Positions 23,596 through 36,449 of a stretch of 64,000 bases of DNA are shown one piece after another. The notes beneath the pieces are model-generated. The model did no database searches. It was not told the origin of the DNA and saw only the letters and a program-made list of their open reading frames with translations. The DNA lies in the NCBI RefSeq assembly GCF_031877795.1, contig NC_133971.1, positions 92,022,154 to 92,086,153 on the forward strand, read 5' to 3'. How positions within the stretch are numbered: the first letter of the stretch is position 1; every line of letters begins with the position of its first letter. The DNA comes from Strix aluco (lineage: Eukaryota; Chordata; Aves; Strigiformes; Strigidae). A program made the position numbers and the translations under genes.

Positions 23596-25819
23596 CAGAC
23601 TGATCTCCTCCTTCCTTTTGTCTCGTCAATGTCTAACCCTCTTAATCTGTCTTAACAGCTACAGCATACACAGGTAAATATTCTTACAAAGTGCATACTA
23701 TTTTTAGTGCCATCTCCTGGCTCCTCATTAAGTACCAAGACAATGAAGGTATGAATAAATACACTTTAATCAGACTAGAAAAGTGACTAGCTAGCAATGA
23801 TCAAGCATTTCTCTTTTCCTTGCATAATTTTCTGTCTTACAGATAGATGTCTTTCCTGCTCAATGCAGGATAGCAGCTCTGAATCCCTACACTCCTCTGG
23901 TGGGAAACAGGAAAACTTCATGTAAAGAATGAGATAAACATTTACTGCTGGTGGCAGTTACTGCAGTTCTTTGTCCCTCTTCCCTAAGGGATCAGTCCCC
24001 TTGCATTAAGCCACAAGCAATGAACAATTCAAAGGTCTGTTGGGTGTCAGGCTGGGATCTGCACATGGATGTGTCTCACCTGTCCCAGAGAAACCTCATG
24101 AGGCATCATCAGTTAGTCCTGGGAAGCTGAGGACCCTCTTGCTGATGTTTCCCCCGGGCCTGGTCTCTAACAGGCATAAGGTGCAAGGAGGACAACTACC
24201 ACTTTATGCCTCCTCCTCCTTACAACAGGGAAGGGCCAATTGCCCTGAAGAGGACTTTTCTTGGGAACCTTTTCCAAAACCTCAGCAAAACAAGCCTGAC
24301 CAAAAGGCTTCCTCATTCTAAAGTCATTTCACACAAGCAGACACAAAGGACTTAAAGTTTTAAAATCCGAAGAGACTATGCAACCACAAACATTCAGATC
24401 AGATGCTGTCCTTCCTGCCTCTTGATGTAGGGCTGTTTTGCAGGTTCATATGAGGGTCTTTGAGCCGGTGGGAGCCCAGGTCTAACCCAGCACATGGACC
24501 ATTTTAGAAAAGGTGAGCTTGAGTGCTGCTCATAGGACTGTTTGTGTCTTTATAACCAAAAGACCAACAGCACCAGCAACTGCCATATCTCTAAATGTCC
24601 CCTAGAAATAGCATCCAAGATGGAATTCAGCCTGAAAGATGAAAATACAATGCCATTTAAGTTCAGCTATGTTCAGATGCTTTTTAAAAAGGTTAGGCCA
24701 TCCCAGGGACTCTAGTAAAATTTAAGTCCTACTTCCTCCCCTCTCTGGATGACAAGAGATTTGAGATTCCACCTGGCAGGACAGCTTCATACATGCAGAT
24801 AAGTCTAAATTTCAATAGCTTGTCTGAAAATTTAGGGATCCAGTGAGCTTTGTAGCCATTAAAACCTGGTCCAACCTCTGACTTCAGCACCTGTGTTACA
24901 CTTCTGTCCCATTTTAAACCTCAGGCTAACCTCCGAACCTTTCCTGGAGGGCTTTTGTAAGTCTACAAATGCTCTCCAGGAAAGCACCAAGGAAATAAAC
25001 TGGCATTCCCACATGCCACAAGTCTTCTTGGAGATTAATAAAAGACTGAGAATCCCAGCAGTCTGCCTGACATGTTAGCATGAGACTTTTGTTGGCCTAG
25101 GGCAAACTAAGAGGTATGGGACTGACCACATCTCCATACGTGACCTGTCTCTGTTAGAGGGAGGAAAATCTGACAGATGTACAACTCCAGCAAGCAGAAA
25201 AACAAACGCACTACAGTGGCCAAAACCTCCCATGCAAATCCCAGCAGCCTCCCGGAGATGCTGATCTCTGACAAGCAACAGGAGCCCAGAAGCCCAGACG
25301 CACAGCTGTATTTCTACACAGGAGCAAGGCATGAAAACCACTAATTTAGGAGAAACAGATTGTTTGCAAAAAACAATGCGGGATCCAGGCACTGGACAAA
25401 GGCAGTTATGCCTTTAAGCTCTCACAGAGAACTGCAGCAAATGGATCTACAACCTCTGCCAGTGTTAATGGGTATTTGTAGGCTGCATGTGCAGCTGCTT
25501 ATTCCTGCATGGTGACTCTAGAAAAGGCAAAGACACCATCAGAAAAGGTGTCAGCAGGTGGGAAAGAAAGCAGAGAGTCTCAGGAGAACAGGCTGCCAAG
25601 CTGCCCTTCGAGCCATGATACCAGCAAACCAATGCAAGTGAAAAAACAGTCTCATATGGTCACTACAGACTGCAAGATCAGGGACAACCCAATGTCACTG
25701 CTGCTGTAGAGAAACAAAGAAAGGCAGGATAACACATGAGGTGATACATAGCTGCCTGAACACCTTCCCTCTATAGCAGTCAATGAAATACTAAGCATGT
25801 GCAAACTATCAGGACCTAT

Positions 25820-26041
25820 TCATAGAATCATAGAAGTTTTGAGTGAAAGGGACCTCTAAAGGCCATGTAGTCCAACCCCCTGCCATGGGCAGGGACATCT
25901 TCCACTAGATCAGGTTGCTCAGAGCCCCGTCCAACCTGGCCTGGAATGTTTCCAGGGATGGGGCATCTACCACCTCTCTGCGCAACCTCTGCCAGTATTT
26001 CACCACCCCCATGATGAAAAACATCCTCCTTATATCCAGTC
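25820..26041 (-). mobile_element. CR1 LINE fragment, 3' end, reverse orientation
   Basis: Begins with catagaatcatagaa, the reverse complement of the CR1 3' terminus, and runs through gtccaaccccctgccatggg and ccaacctggcctggaatg, typical CR1 3' sequence on the opposite strand. The 5'-truncated copy ends near ccttatatccagt. An old, non-functional copy. Confidence 0.9.
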
Positions 26042-26648
26042 ATCTGCTCTGCACAGTTTAATTTAGCTCATACACAGCCCAGCATTAGAGAAAGATTTGA
26101 ATAGTAGCAACACAAAGTTACAAAAATACTATAAAATAATGTTAGAGCCATATTTTTGAAGAAAAACCTCAACTGTGGTTAGTTATGCCAAGAATATTAT
26201 TTGTTTTCTTAAAAATAAGAGTGAAGTCCAAACACAATATGGTTATTGGAAAGAATTTGTCATGTAAGAGCCACTGCAGACATTAATTCCTCAGCCACAA
26301 GCAAATCCATCCTGAAATCAATTAGTAAAGCAATTTCTCGAGTTGAAGCCATCCATAAAAAATAGGATATAAATAGCTTTATTAAGTCTCTAGCTAATCA
26401 AAAGATTTGAGTAACTATAGCCAGTACTATTAATTCTTGAAAACATGCAAGACAAATAAAGTGTCACCTAGAAGGGAGCAGTAGACAATAAAAGCACTAG
26501 CTGAAGTTATCAATGGTAGCCCAGCAGCCTGTTGTGGATTGAGTTCTATGAAAAATTTTCATTAAGAGAAACAAAATGTACAGTTTTCAATGGGACTAAT
26601 AATTCTGAGACAGTTCCCAGAGATCTAACATACAACAAATATGCCCAT

Positions 26649-26672
26649 AAAAAAAAAAAAAAAAAAAAAAAA
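26649..26672 (+). repeat. Poly(A) tract, 24 bp
   Basis: Uninterrupted A run in the intergenic spacer. Its reverse strand gives a run of phenylalanines in a spurious minus-strand reading frame. Confidence 0.95.
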
Positions 26673-29600
26673 GCCTAAAAAATAAAGCCTCTTCTATAGC
26701 TAGAGTGGTCACTCCATCCAGCTCACTTTCACAGAAAATGAAATAAATATTCCTGTACAAACCAACATCTGGCTTAGTACTAGCATATATAAAAACAACC
26801 TCCTGAAAATTTGCCTTCAAAAAGAAGAGCAGCAGCAAATGAGAGAAGACTAAACAACACAAGGGAATTGCAAGAGACCTCCCCAGTGAACAGAGAAGAC
26901 CATCTATTCTGTTATAACTGGAGTCCAATGTAAAAACAGCACATATACTACGTGTTTCTAAGAAAAATGCTTTCTTTAGTGCTCCAAATGTCATTTTTCT
27001 TACTCTCCTATTTGCTCCATACCCCCTAAAATCAATAAAAAACCCCCAACTTTGCTCTTTGAGAGGATGTTCCCAGCTCTTCTCCCATAAACATAGGTAG
27101 TTCTGTTGATAAGATCAATCACAGAACCTCTTACAGAAAAAGCTGAGGAAAGTGCTTTAGATGTCCTGGCTTGGTATTGATGACTCCACAATGACTTACC
27201 TGTTTAATAACTCTTCATGAACAACTAGCAAAGCCACACTGAGGGATTTTGGCGGGGAGGGATTTGCCTTCTCAGTGGACATTACCTGCAGCAGAGGTCA
27301 GAGCCATGCTGTCATCTGCACTGGAACATCTTGGTTGCTGGAGCATCATGTTTACCTCCTGATTCCTTCATCTGATGATCTTTTTTGAGACTCAACAACC
27401 CCCTCACATACTGCTGGAGTCCAGAGCAGACAGAAACAGATGGTCACACCTCTCAGCCCAGGGACAATACCCAAAGCTGTAGGCCTGGAAAAGCCACTGC
27501 TATGCTTTCAGTGATGGGGAGAGCAGCTGCACTGTCGCATGGGAAGCAAAAGACAGGCAAAACATGATGGATTAAAGTCTGCTGTCACAGAGCAGGTTTC
27601 TGTGTTGGTCTCCACTTTCAAGCTCTGCAGCAGAGCCCCGGCCCTTCTCTCCCTGCTCGATTCAATACTGCTGTGAGCTTAAAACAAATATTGTCATTTT
27701 TTCAGCCCTTCTGCAATGTCAACAATCTCTTCTTCCCATACCTGCAACTACAGATGGGTACAACTAGCAGTGTGAAGCTGTCAGACACAGGGAGAGCAGG
27801 CATCCCCCTCCAAACCCCTAGGCAGCCAGCACATGAAGCCAGCCAGCATCCCAGCAGATATCAGGAAAGGCTTCGTGCTCCAGAGGGGCACTCCAGCAAC
27901 ACGGGGCCTCTCTGCAAGCTCAGAAACCCAAAACTCTACGACATGTCCAAACAAGATAAGTCCCTAAAATTTCCAGCTGCTGGGAAGTTGCTCTGTGCTT
28001 TGTCCATGCCTGATATCTCCAGTCTGCAATTATAGACATATTCCCCAACACTGCAGGCTGACTTGGGTTTTTTGTAGATCACATTTGCCAGGGTTACAGA
28101 AATACCACCACTCTGAGGGTGAGATTTGTTTACCAAACACTGTCCACGCACTCCCCCTTCAAAAGAAGGGTGTGTTTTAATTTGGAAGATGGAAGGAGTT
28201 CAAACAGGAAACAAACCCCTGACTGCAGTTGATTTTACAGTTCTCAGGGGGTCTTTTACAAACTCCTGCAGCTGTTGCCACAGCTGGAATTCACACATCC
28301 TAGTGGTGGGATGAGAATATCCGGGATAGCTCTCTGGGAAGCAAAGGTTTCTTCCACCACATTTTCCCTGGGAATGAGGTTGGGCACCTCCAACTACCGT
28401 TCAGCAGTTCCTGAGCTTCACGGTACAGCAGCTTCACTCAGTACAGCAGGGATGAAGCACAAGTACACGCGGGATCCCTTCTAAAAGCATCCAACTACCT
28501 CACCCACCTAAAATGCAGGAGGGTTCAGGCTGCTTAGCACATCTCAGCAGCTGCAAGTCAAACAGGGCTGTGCACTGAATTGAATAAGGCAAAGACACAC
28601 AGAGACATCCTTGACCTGTGAAACTTAGGATGACCTGGAGTCTTTTTTTCCCCTTGCTCCAGGGCACCCCAGCCTGTACCTGACCCCGCTTCTCCCAGTT
28701 CCCTCATTTCAACTAAGTGCTGATAGCTCTGTTGCTCTGTCATCCACAAATCTCCGCTCTGCAAAAGCACTCAGCCAGAAACCGGGCAGCAACTTCCTGG
28801 CTGCGGAGAAAACCAGAAAGGCACTGATGATGACAAACCAGCAGCCAGCAATGGTTTCTTACTGTAGCTAAGTGAGTTTATTTCACTTATGTTAAATTAA
28901 AGCCTGTTTAGAGCATTTTCCATTCCCAGAAATTGAGTAATCCAATACATATGACTTTTTTTTTCTTTGTCTACTACAAAATGTGTCTTTACTGCAAATG
29001 GATTTATGTCTGCTTGTGTGTGTTCATGAAAACGCTGCTCTGTAGTACTGCTTGCAAAATCCCATAAGCATCTACAGCCACTGTAACTCCACCGCTACCC
29101 ATTCCACTGATTATTCATTTTCAGTTGTTCCTACTGTCTGCTAGTTCATTTCTGGATTCTACCAGTCTTCTTTCTCTTGTTAATCACAGCTGCAACTGAT
29201 GCACTGTACAGCACCTTCCACTTCTATTAAGAACTATTTGGCAAGAAAATAGTAATCATTGGGACTTACATGCTGAAAGAGTTTCTTGTTGGAACTATTA
29301 CAGTATTCTGCTCTTTGATAAGGCCTAACACATTCATTTCCTACAACATATAGGTTTGTGAGAATAGGTTATTTCCTTGAAAGCAGGCATGCCCTGGGTG
29401 AGACTCACACCTCTACTATCAAGGCAAAGGAAGGGGAAAGGGCGTGAAACTTTACCAAGCTGAGATGAGATGCAGGGAAGTTAACTGAACTGACTCTGAA
29501 ATTGCAAAAGTGGATGAAACAGCAAAAAAACACCTTGACTTCTGTCATAAAACTAAGGCAAGTCTGGCCAGCTTTGTCATTCTTATGGGGATCCTGCTGT

Positions 29601-30090
29601 CTTGAGGTAGGTCTGGAAAATGAGCCTTTTCAGATTTGGCCTTTTCCCTGGAACCAGAAGAACAGGAGAGGGGTTTGAAGCTGAAATTTGGAATTGCTTG
29701 AGTTGCAATTTCCTCTCAAGTCCTGAAATACAATGATACATCTAACCTCAGGCTTACAAAACCCTCTAGTATTTCAGGATGTTTCAATATGGCTGATCCA
29801 GTTTATAATGCTACGATGACCAGAAAAAGAAGCAGCCTTGAGGTTCAGATGCATGGCATGAAGCAGAGAGCTTTTCTCACTACCAGATCCTGGGTCCTGG
29901 GGCAAAGAAACAAACAGGTTTATGCCAAGACCCGGGCAGAAATGATACTCCATCCTCCAGAATAGATGCACACAACAGGGAGAGAAGAGAAAATCTGAAG
30001 GTGTCAGAAGCTGCAGACAACCAGAAGAGAGGTCAGTGTCTTCCAGCCAAAGTGCACATTATCTTGGGAGCCAGTTTGCCACAGTAATTA

Positions 30091-30547
30091 CTCGAGAGTG
30101 TCCAAAGAAGGGCAACGAAGCTGGTGCAGGGTCTGGAGCACAGGTGTGATGGGGAGCGGCTGAGGGAACTGGGGGGGTTTAGTGTGGAGAAGAGGAGGCT
30201 GAGGGGAGACCTCATCACCCTCTACAACTCCCTGAAAGGAGGGTGCAGAGATGGGGGATGAGTCTCTTTAACCAAGTAATAAGCAATAGAAGAAGAGGGA
30301 ATGGCCTCAAGCTGCACCAGGGAAGGTTTAGACTAGATATTAGGAAGCATTTCTTTCCAGAAGGGGTTGTTGGGCGTTGGAATGGGCTGCCCAGGGAGGT
30401 GGTGGAGTCCCCATCCCTGGAGGGGTTTAAGAGTAGAGTCGATATAGCGCTGAGGGATCTGGTGGAGTTGGGAACTGTTAATGTTGGGTTAATGGTTGGA
30501 CTGGATGATCTTCAAGGTCTTGTCCAACCTAGACAATTCTATGAAAG
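30091..30547 (+). mobile_element. CR1 LINE fragment, 3' end
   Basis: Direct-orientation CR1 tail: gggcaacgaagctggtgcag, gagaagaggaggctgagggg, gaatgggctgcccagggagg, ending with gtccaacctagacaattctatg. It covers the end of the ORF2-encoded protein and the 3'UTR. A 105-codon open frame at 30243-30560 is a remnant of this element, not a host gene. Confidence 0.93.
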
Positions 30548-32227
30548 TAATTGGAGCTAGAATCATGATGGTGAAAAGAACAATTTCCAGTGGAGGTCCC
30601 AGAGCTGCTTGCAACTCAATCTCATTTCCATAGGCACCCAGGCCAGCCTAGAGAAATGTCCATTGCTGATAGGAGAAGTGATAGTGCTGCCTGGAAAAAG
30701 GGCAGGGAGCACGAAACCAAACAAGGGGAACCAGCCAGATGAATGCACCTGGCTTTTCTTTGACCTGTATTTCATTGGGTTTCATAAGAGATATGACTAA
30801 CTGGTCTTTTCTGGGGTCTCAGAGACATTTCCTGTGCTGAACACCACAGCCACCTCTACACTAGTGAATGGAATGGTGCCAGGTGCCAGCTTGTCATCAC
30901 CTAGATGCTGAATCACCAGCACAGTCCTTGGCATGGGTTGGCCTTGGCCCGCTACCTCACTTCCAAGTAATTCTTCACTCCCACTAGCAGCAATATTTTA
31001 AACAAATATCTCAAAAAACCTGCAACTAAAAGAGATAATTTTTTTGCTAACCCAGCATTCCTACATTCAGAGCATCAGCCTACAAGAAGAGAGTCTGAAC
31101 CTCTGCCTAAAGTTGGCACTTATTTGCCATGACAGAGTAGAGCTTTTTTACACCCTGCTCTAGCCATAAGACAACTATAACCTGCTCTTCACAAATTCCT
31201 GCTCCACGCTTATCCCAGGAGACAGAGACTGTTGTTCTTCATCAATAAGTGGGTTTCCAGAGAGCAGTTATGCACTCTTGCAGCTGCATGGACTGAGAAG
31301 GTGAGCCCTGAGAGCATATCAAGCTGAACAGAAAGGACAGTGGATCTCCAGAGCAAGTGGGCAGAGGGTGATGTGTGTGCATTAGGAGAACTGTTTATTT
31401 TGAGAGCATAGATCAGCAGCATTATCCAGAGCTTTACACAAGCTCAGAGCATGGTGCATCTTGACTGGGCCAGGGTCAGGGAACTGCTGTTTATGAGCCC
31501 TCTAAAAAATGGACATCTGAATATTTGCTCTGATTTCTGTAACTCCACATGTGGGTGTGCTGGAGACATACCATGAGAGGGAGCAGGACACCGGAGCCGG
31601 ACAGCACTCCTCTCCAGCCATCCTGATAATCACTTGCTAAACACCATCCAGTTGTTGCATAGAGGAATGTCAAATAGCAGCTTTCTCTAGAGAATTTTTA
31701 CAGGCCAAAATGAAGGGATAGGAGCTGCCCACGTCAGCTTGGCTTTTGGTCCACTCTGTATAAACACAAAACTATTTCCCTCAGTAAATAAGTGCAAGAC
31801 TGACAGACCCCTTGGTGCTCTGTGTTGAAACAGATTTTTCCACTCTGCATTTGCTCATAAAAACAAGACGATGAAAAGCAACGTGGCCACAGATGTTGAT
31901 GGGAACAGACTTGCTGATGTTGCTCCTCTGAGCACCCTGCTTCTGGAACAGCTCAGTCCTTACCTGGCCAGAGGAGTTGTCTCCTCAGCCAGCACATGGG
32001 CTGAGCATCACTCTCCCTCAATACACCATGTGGTTATCTCCCCTTCCTGCTGTACTTCCATTTCCATTTCTACTTCTCCACACCTCTGCGGAGAAATCAC
32101 AGATTGGGAAAAATTCTGGAAGAGAAACAGTGGGTTTGGTCATAATGATCCTTACAGCAGCAGGCTAGACCAGATGAACTGCAGATGTCCCTTACCCTAC
32201 TGGAGAAGTTTTGGAGCATCATCTGGT

Positions 32228-33075
32228 TTTGACACTGTCTTCCATAATATCCTCATAGACAAGTTAATGAAGAATGGGCTAGATAAGTGGACAGCAAGTT
32301 GGACTGAAAACTGGATGAATGGTTGGGCTCAAAGGATTGTAATCAGTGGCACAAATTCCAGCTAGAGACCAGTCATTAGTGGTGTAATCCAGGGATTATA
32401 CTGGGGCCAAAACTGTTTAACATCTTAATTAATGACCAGGGTGATGGGGTAGAGTGCAAATTTGGCAAAGATACAAAACCAGGAGTAGTGTCTGATGCAC
32501 CAGAGGGTTGTGCTGCCATTCAGAGGGTTCTCAACAGGCTGGAAAAATGGGCTGAGAAGAACACCATGAAGTTCAACAAGCCCTCCAACTTGGGAGGAAC
32601 AATTCCATGCACCAGTACATGCTGGAAGGCCACCCAGCTGGAAAGTAGCTTGGTAGAAAAGACCCTGGGGGTCCTGATGGACACCAGGTTGACCATGGTG
32701 CAGCAATGTGCCTTTGCAGCAAGGAAAGTCAACAGCCCCCTTGGCTGCATTAGGACGAGCTTTGTCAGCAGGTCAAGGGAGGTAATCCTTCCCTTTTACT
32801 CAGCACTGGTGAGACACATCTAGGGTGTAGTGTCCAGTTTTGGGGTCCCTGGTACAGGAGAGACAGGGACATACCAAGCAAGTCCTGCAAAGGGCCATAA
32901 AGATGGTCAAGGGATTGGAGCATCTGTCATACAAGCAGAGGCTGAGAGAGCTGGGACTGTTCAGCCTGCAGAAGTGAAGGCTCAGGGAGATCTTATCCAT
33001 GTGTACAAAAGTCTGATAGGGGAAAGAAGGCAGGCCAGAATTTTCTCAGTGGTGCCCAGTGACAGGAACTCAGTT
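32228..33075 (+). pseudogene. Decayed CR1 LINE fragment with part of ORF2 (reverse transcriptase)
   Basis: Translated pieces resemble the CR1 reverse transcriptase C-terminal half: a FDTVFHNILIDKLMKNGLDK segment near 32229, then ADD-box-region remnants around 32455, then LNRLEKWAEKN near 32530 and SRSREVILPFYSALVR near 32770. The coding frame is broken by several shifts and stops. Tail similarity fades about 33075 (gtggtgcccagtgacaggaa). Longer and older than the other copies in the window. Confidence 0.88.
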
Positions 33076-35514
33076 CCTGGGGGTGATTTCCCCACTAATG
33101 AGGGAAGACAAGGAGCCCACAAACATTGGCTACATTTCACACATCCACAGCCCAACCAAGCAAAGGCAGACCAGGACTTGCGTTTTAGCAATCTGCAGAG
33201 CTCCATATGTGGATTTAGGTCATGTTAAACCACCTGTTGGAGTCCAAGAGCTGATGCACCTCCCTGCCCAGACCTAATCTCTGCAGTGCAACCTGAGCTG
33301 AGGAATACAGGTAAAACCAACAGTATAAAGGCAATCTGCTACTGAGTGGTTTTAAATGCACCTCTTGAAGGCCACTGAGCCTTGAGAGGGGTGTGGAGAC
33401 AGAGCGTGTGAAGCTGGATTACAGCCATTAGAGTCTTTTCTGGCAGAGCTGACTAGTTCAAGCACTGCACCCAGCTAACGCAGCTAACACACTCAGGGAT
33501 CATTCGGAAATTCCTCTGGGACAGCTCAGGTACTAAGTCTGGTTGGGATCCAACCAGCAACCCTCTTCTGACCATGTCAACCACTGGGGCCAGTCCAAGG
33601 GGCGTTCACAGAGCACAGGAGGCAGAAGAAACACATCAACCAGCTTCACTAGCAGAGACCTGATGAGTTGAGCCATAGATTCAGCCCTCTCAAATCACAC
33701 AGGACTTAGCTGCCAGACACCAACCCCAGCTGCCTTACCCTCAGCACCAAGTGGTCTTCACACGCACCTAAAATTAAGAGGCAACTCACTCGTTACCTGT
33801 AAATGTTACCTGCATGCTCAGTTTGCACATCGCATGCTTGTCCAGAGCTCACCCAGAGCTGGTGGCCCACTCCCAGGCAGATAGTACACAACAGCTACAT
33901 GACAGGCACATGGCACATCTTGATCCTTTTGACAAGGAATGGCTTCTGCTGTTTTAGTCTTCCCACCTTGAATTCCAAAGCCCAAAAGACAGGAATAGAT
34001 ACCTATGACCTTGAGTGCCCAGACCTGGAGGTTAGCAATGGACACTTGACTTGGCATGGACTGAATTATACCTGGGAGCTTTTCTATCATTCCCACCCTT
34101 CTGCACCAGTCCTGTAGGGTATCTCAGTCCTCATGCAACAAGGAGTGCTTTGGCCATCTAAGCTGTGGGCATTCCTGCACCTGACTCCAACATGCAATCT
34201 GGGATCTGGCCCAGACCTTTTCAGAATTGTTGGAAATTTAGGGATTCCCTAAGGCACTTGCTGCAGCAGTTAAACCATCCCCACAGTTAGCTGCACCTAT
34301 GATCCCGTGAACCTGTCACGTGGTAGTGGACATCATCACTGCTCTGTCTCTAGTTCACAGAGCAGGCTGCTGCCAGGGACCTCATTCCCACGTAGACACC
34401 AGCAGACTGTGATCCTGTTACTTATTAACCCGCTCTGATAATCTGAACAAAGCATTGCTCCAAGACATCCATCATGGGCCTGAGAGCCAGCGGCTTTTTT
34501 TGTCAATTCCCCTCCAACGTGTCAACAACCCCATTAAAGGGGGTTTTGGATGGGGTGGTCCTGAATCTGGTTCCCTGGAGGAATGAGCCACCCCACCACT
34601 CCGCAGATGGAGGCAGCACAGCCTGACAGCAAATCCTGCCTGTCCCTTGCACTGCATCCCTGTCACAGAGAGCAGTAAAGATGTTGTTTTAAAGCCAGCC
34701 CTGAGCATCCCTGAAACATCAGAAATGTGAAGTCCAAAACTCAACCCAATCAGATTCCCTATGAGAATCTGCCATCCAAATTACCCAATGTATTTCCCTT
34801 CTTTTGAGATGCAAGGATTCATTTTACCAGTGAGAAAGCCAAGGCAGCCCAAGGAGAAATTAACAGTAACGGGAAAAAATTTTAGTGCACTGAAGTGAAG
34901 TAGCTTCCCCTGCAAAATTTCATGTAACACGTACTGCTGGGTGCAAAGTCAATGGACATCAGCGTCTGGCTCACTCACAATGGCTGGTACCTGTTTGATT
35001 AGAGGAAGCCTTGCTTATGCAGCAATGTTAAACTAACAACCACTATCAGATACCCTACTCTTAGGGGGGAAAAAAATTCCAGTCTCCTGTTAAAAACATG
35101 TCCATCAAAAGAGAGGCACCCTGGGAATGAACACAGTGAGAATAACATCACTCCGGTTCACGTAGATGCTGAGGCTGTTTCCACTGGAGGAAGCAAAGTC
35201 ATAAAGCTAGATGGCTTCTGGTTCAACAATGAACCATTCACTCCAGCACTTGAGTGAAGTTACAGGGTTGCTTCTCTAAGCGACCACTGTAAAAGAGTCC
35301 TAAAGTGAATTAAACTGTGGTTTAAATTAGCCTGACAGGTTCCTTAAGTTCACTAGCTTTTTCTCTGTCCTTTCTCCTATAAATCACTCTCTCAGGACTT
35401 CCCTCTCCAGCCTCTTCTCTGCCTTTCACAGTGATTTCACAGCCTTATAAACCTCTCAAATATGCCACACTTCTGTTATTCCAGATTCCTTCAGTGAGCC
35501 AGGGAGGCCAGGTT

Positions 35515-35553
35515 AAAAAAAAAAAAAAAAAAAAAGAGAGAGAGAAAGAAAAA
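35515..35553 (+). repeat. Poly(A)/(GA)n polypurine tract
   Basis: Twenty-one A residues followed by gagagagagaaagaaaaa: nearly 40 bases of pure purine about 550 bp upstream of the gene 2 TATA box. Confidence 0.95.
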
Positions 35554-36066
35554 TACCCCTTGAATTTCTCAAATAGCTGATAAAAAGCAATTAAACAATG
35601 GAAGGTCACCAGGTCCTTCGTTCTGGTGTGTTAACAGAATAGTGATTCCATAAACTACCCAGAAACAGGAAAACTCAACAGGCTGCTGAACACAACACAC
35701 TGTGTTGCACACTCCCATGTCAGTGTTGTGAGAGGGAAGGATGCTGAGCTGTCTTGGATAAGGAGAATAACACTGGAGAGGTTGAGCTCAGGTATACCGA
35801 GTGTGTGCTTTGAAGCATGGAGTCCTTTTAAGTGGTGGAGGAGGAGAAAGGACAGAGTTAAAGGAGAGTTAGTTTAAAAAAAAAAAATTAAAAAAAAAGC
35901 AGCAGGGAAGAGGACATTTGGAGAGGCTGTTGGCAAGAGACCAAGGACAGAGCAAGAGGAAAGGTGGAGAATTCAAGAGGGAACCTTCTTAATATTCACT
36001 TGGAGCTCACCAAGTGGGAGGAGAAACAAACTAATTAGTAATATCAGGACAGGAGCCATGCTAGCC

Positions 36067-36074
36067 TATATAAG
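36067..36074 (+). promoter_or_regulatory. SLC14A1: TATA box of gene 2 (TATATAAG)
   Basis: A consensus TATATAAG lies about 30 bp upstream of a pyrimidine-rich stretch where transcription could start (about 36097-36105), and about 100 bp upstream of a perfect splice donor. Together with the strand and the next good acceptor (41853), this looks like the basal promoter of gene 2. No experimental support is visible in sequence. Confidence 0.6.
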
Positions 36075-36096
36075 CTGGTGGGGCATTTTCTTTTTC

Positions 36097-36168
36097 CCAC
36101 TTTCTTAGCCCTGCTTTCCTTTTGTCCCGGTCACCAAAGCAACAGCTACCCCTGAACTCATCAGAGAG
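36097..36168 (+). other. SLC14A1: Probable non-coding first exon of gene 2
   Basis: The stretch between the expected start site (about 30 bp after the TATA box, so the left edge is approximate) and the consensus donor gagag|gtaagag at 36169. It contains no ATG, which fits a 5'UTR exon. Splicing to 41854 would remove a 5.7-kb intron. Confidence 0.5.
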
Positions 36169-36427
36169 GTAAGAGCACTCTGTTCCTTCCTTTTAATGCA
36201 CAGCAATAAACATGCACCCTGTTACTGACTTAATGACTTACCTGGATCTCCCTTCTCCCTCAAAATACCTAATAAACAGTATTTGAACAGTCCTCCTGAG
36301 TGAGAGCAGCTAAGGCTCAAGAGGAGCACAGAGGTTATTGAATGTCACAAGAATTTCCATTATTGACAATTTTCTAGCAGGGTGAGGATTTATTAGTACT
36401 GCTTAGCCCAGTTGGCTGAACCTCTCA

Positions 36428-36449
36428 GAAAATAAATAAATAAATAAAT
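36428..36449 (+). repeat. (AAAT)n microsatellite
   Basis: About five aaat units in the first intron of gene 2. Confidence 0.9.

Larger units (their letters stand above)
23620..36060. other. Intergenic spacer between the two urea transporter genes
   Basis: About 12.4 kb holding three CR1 fragments (25820, 30091, 32228), two poly(A) tracts and otherwise unrecognised unique sequence. No further SLC14 exon was seen, so gene 1 does not continue into a second transporter unit as in mammalian UT-A1. The last 250 bp before the TATA box are strongly purine-rich on the + strand. Confidence 0.7.

Noticed and set aside
26596-26994. 132-codon minus-strand frame
   Set aside because: Part of it is a phenylalanine run translated from a poly(A) tract; no coding features.
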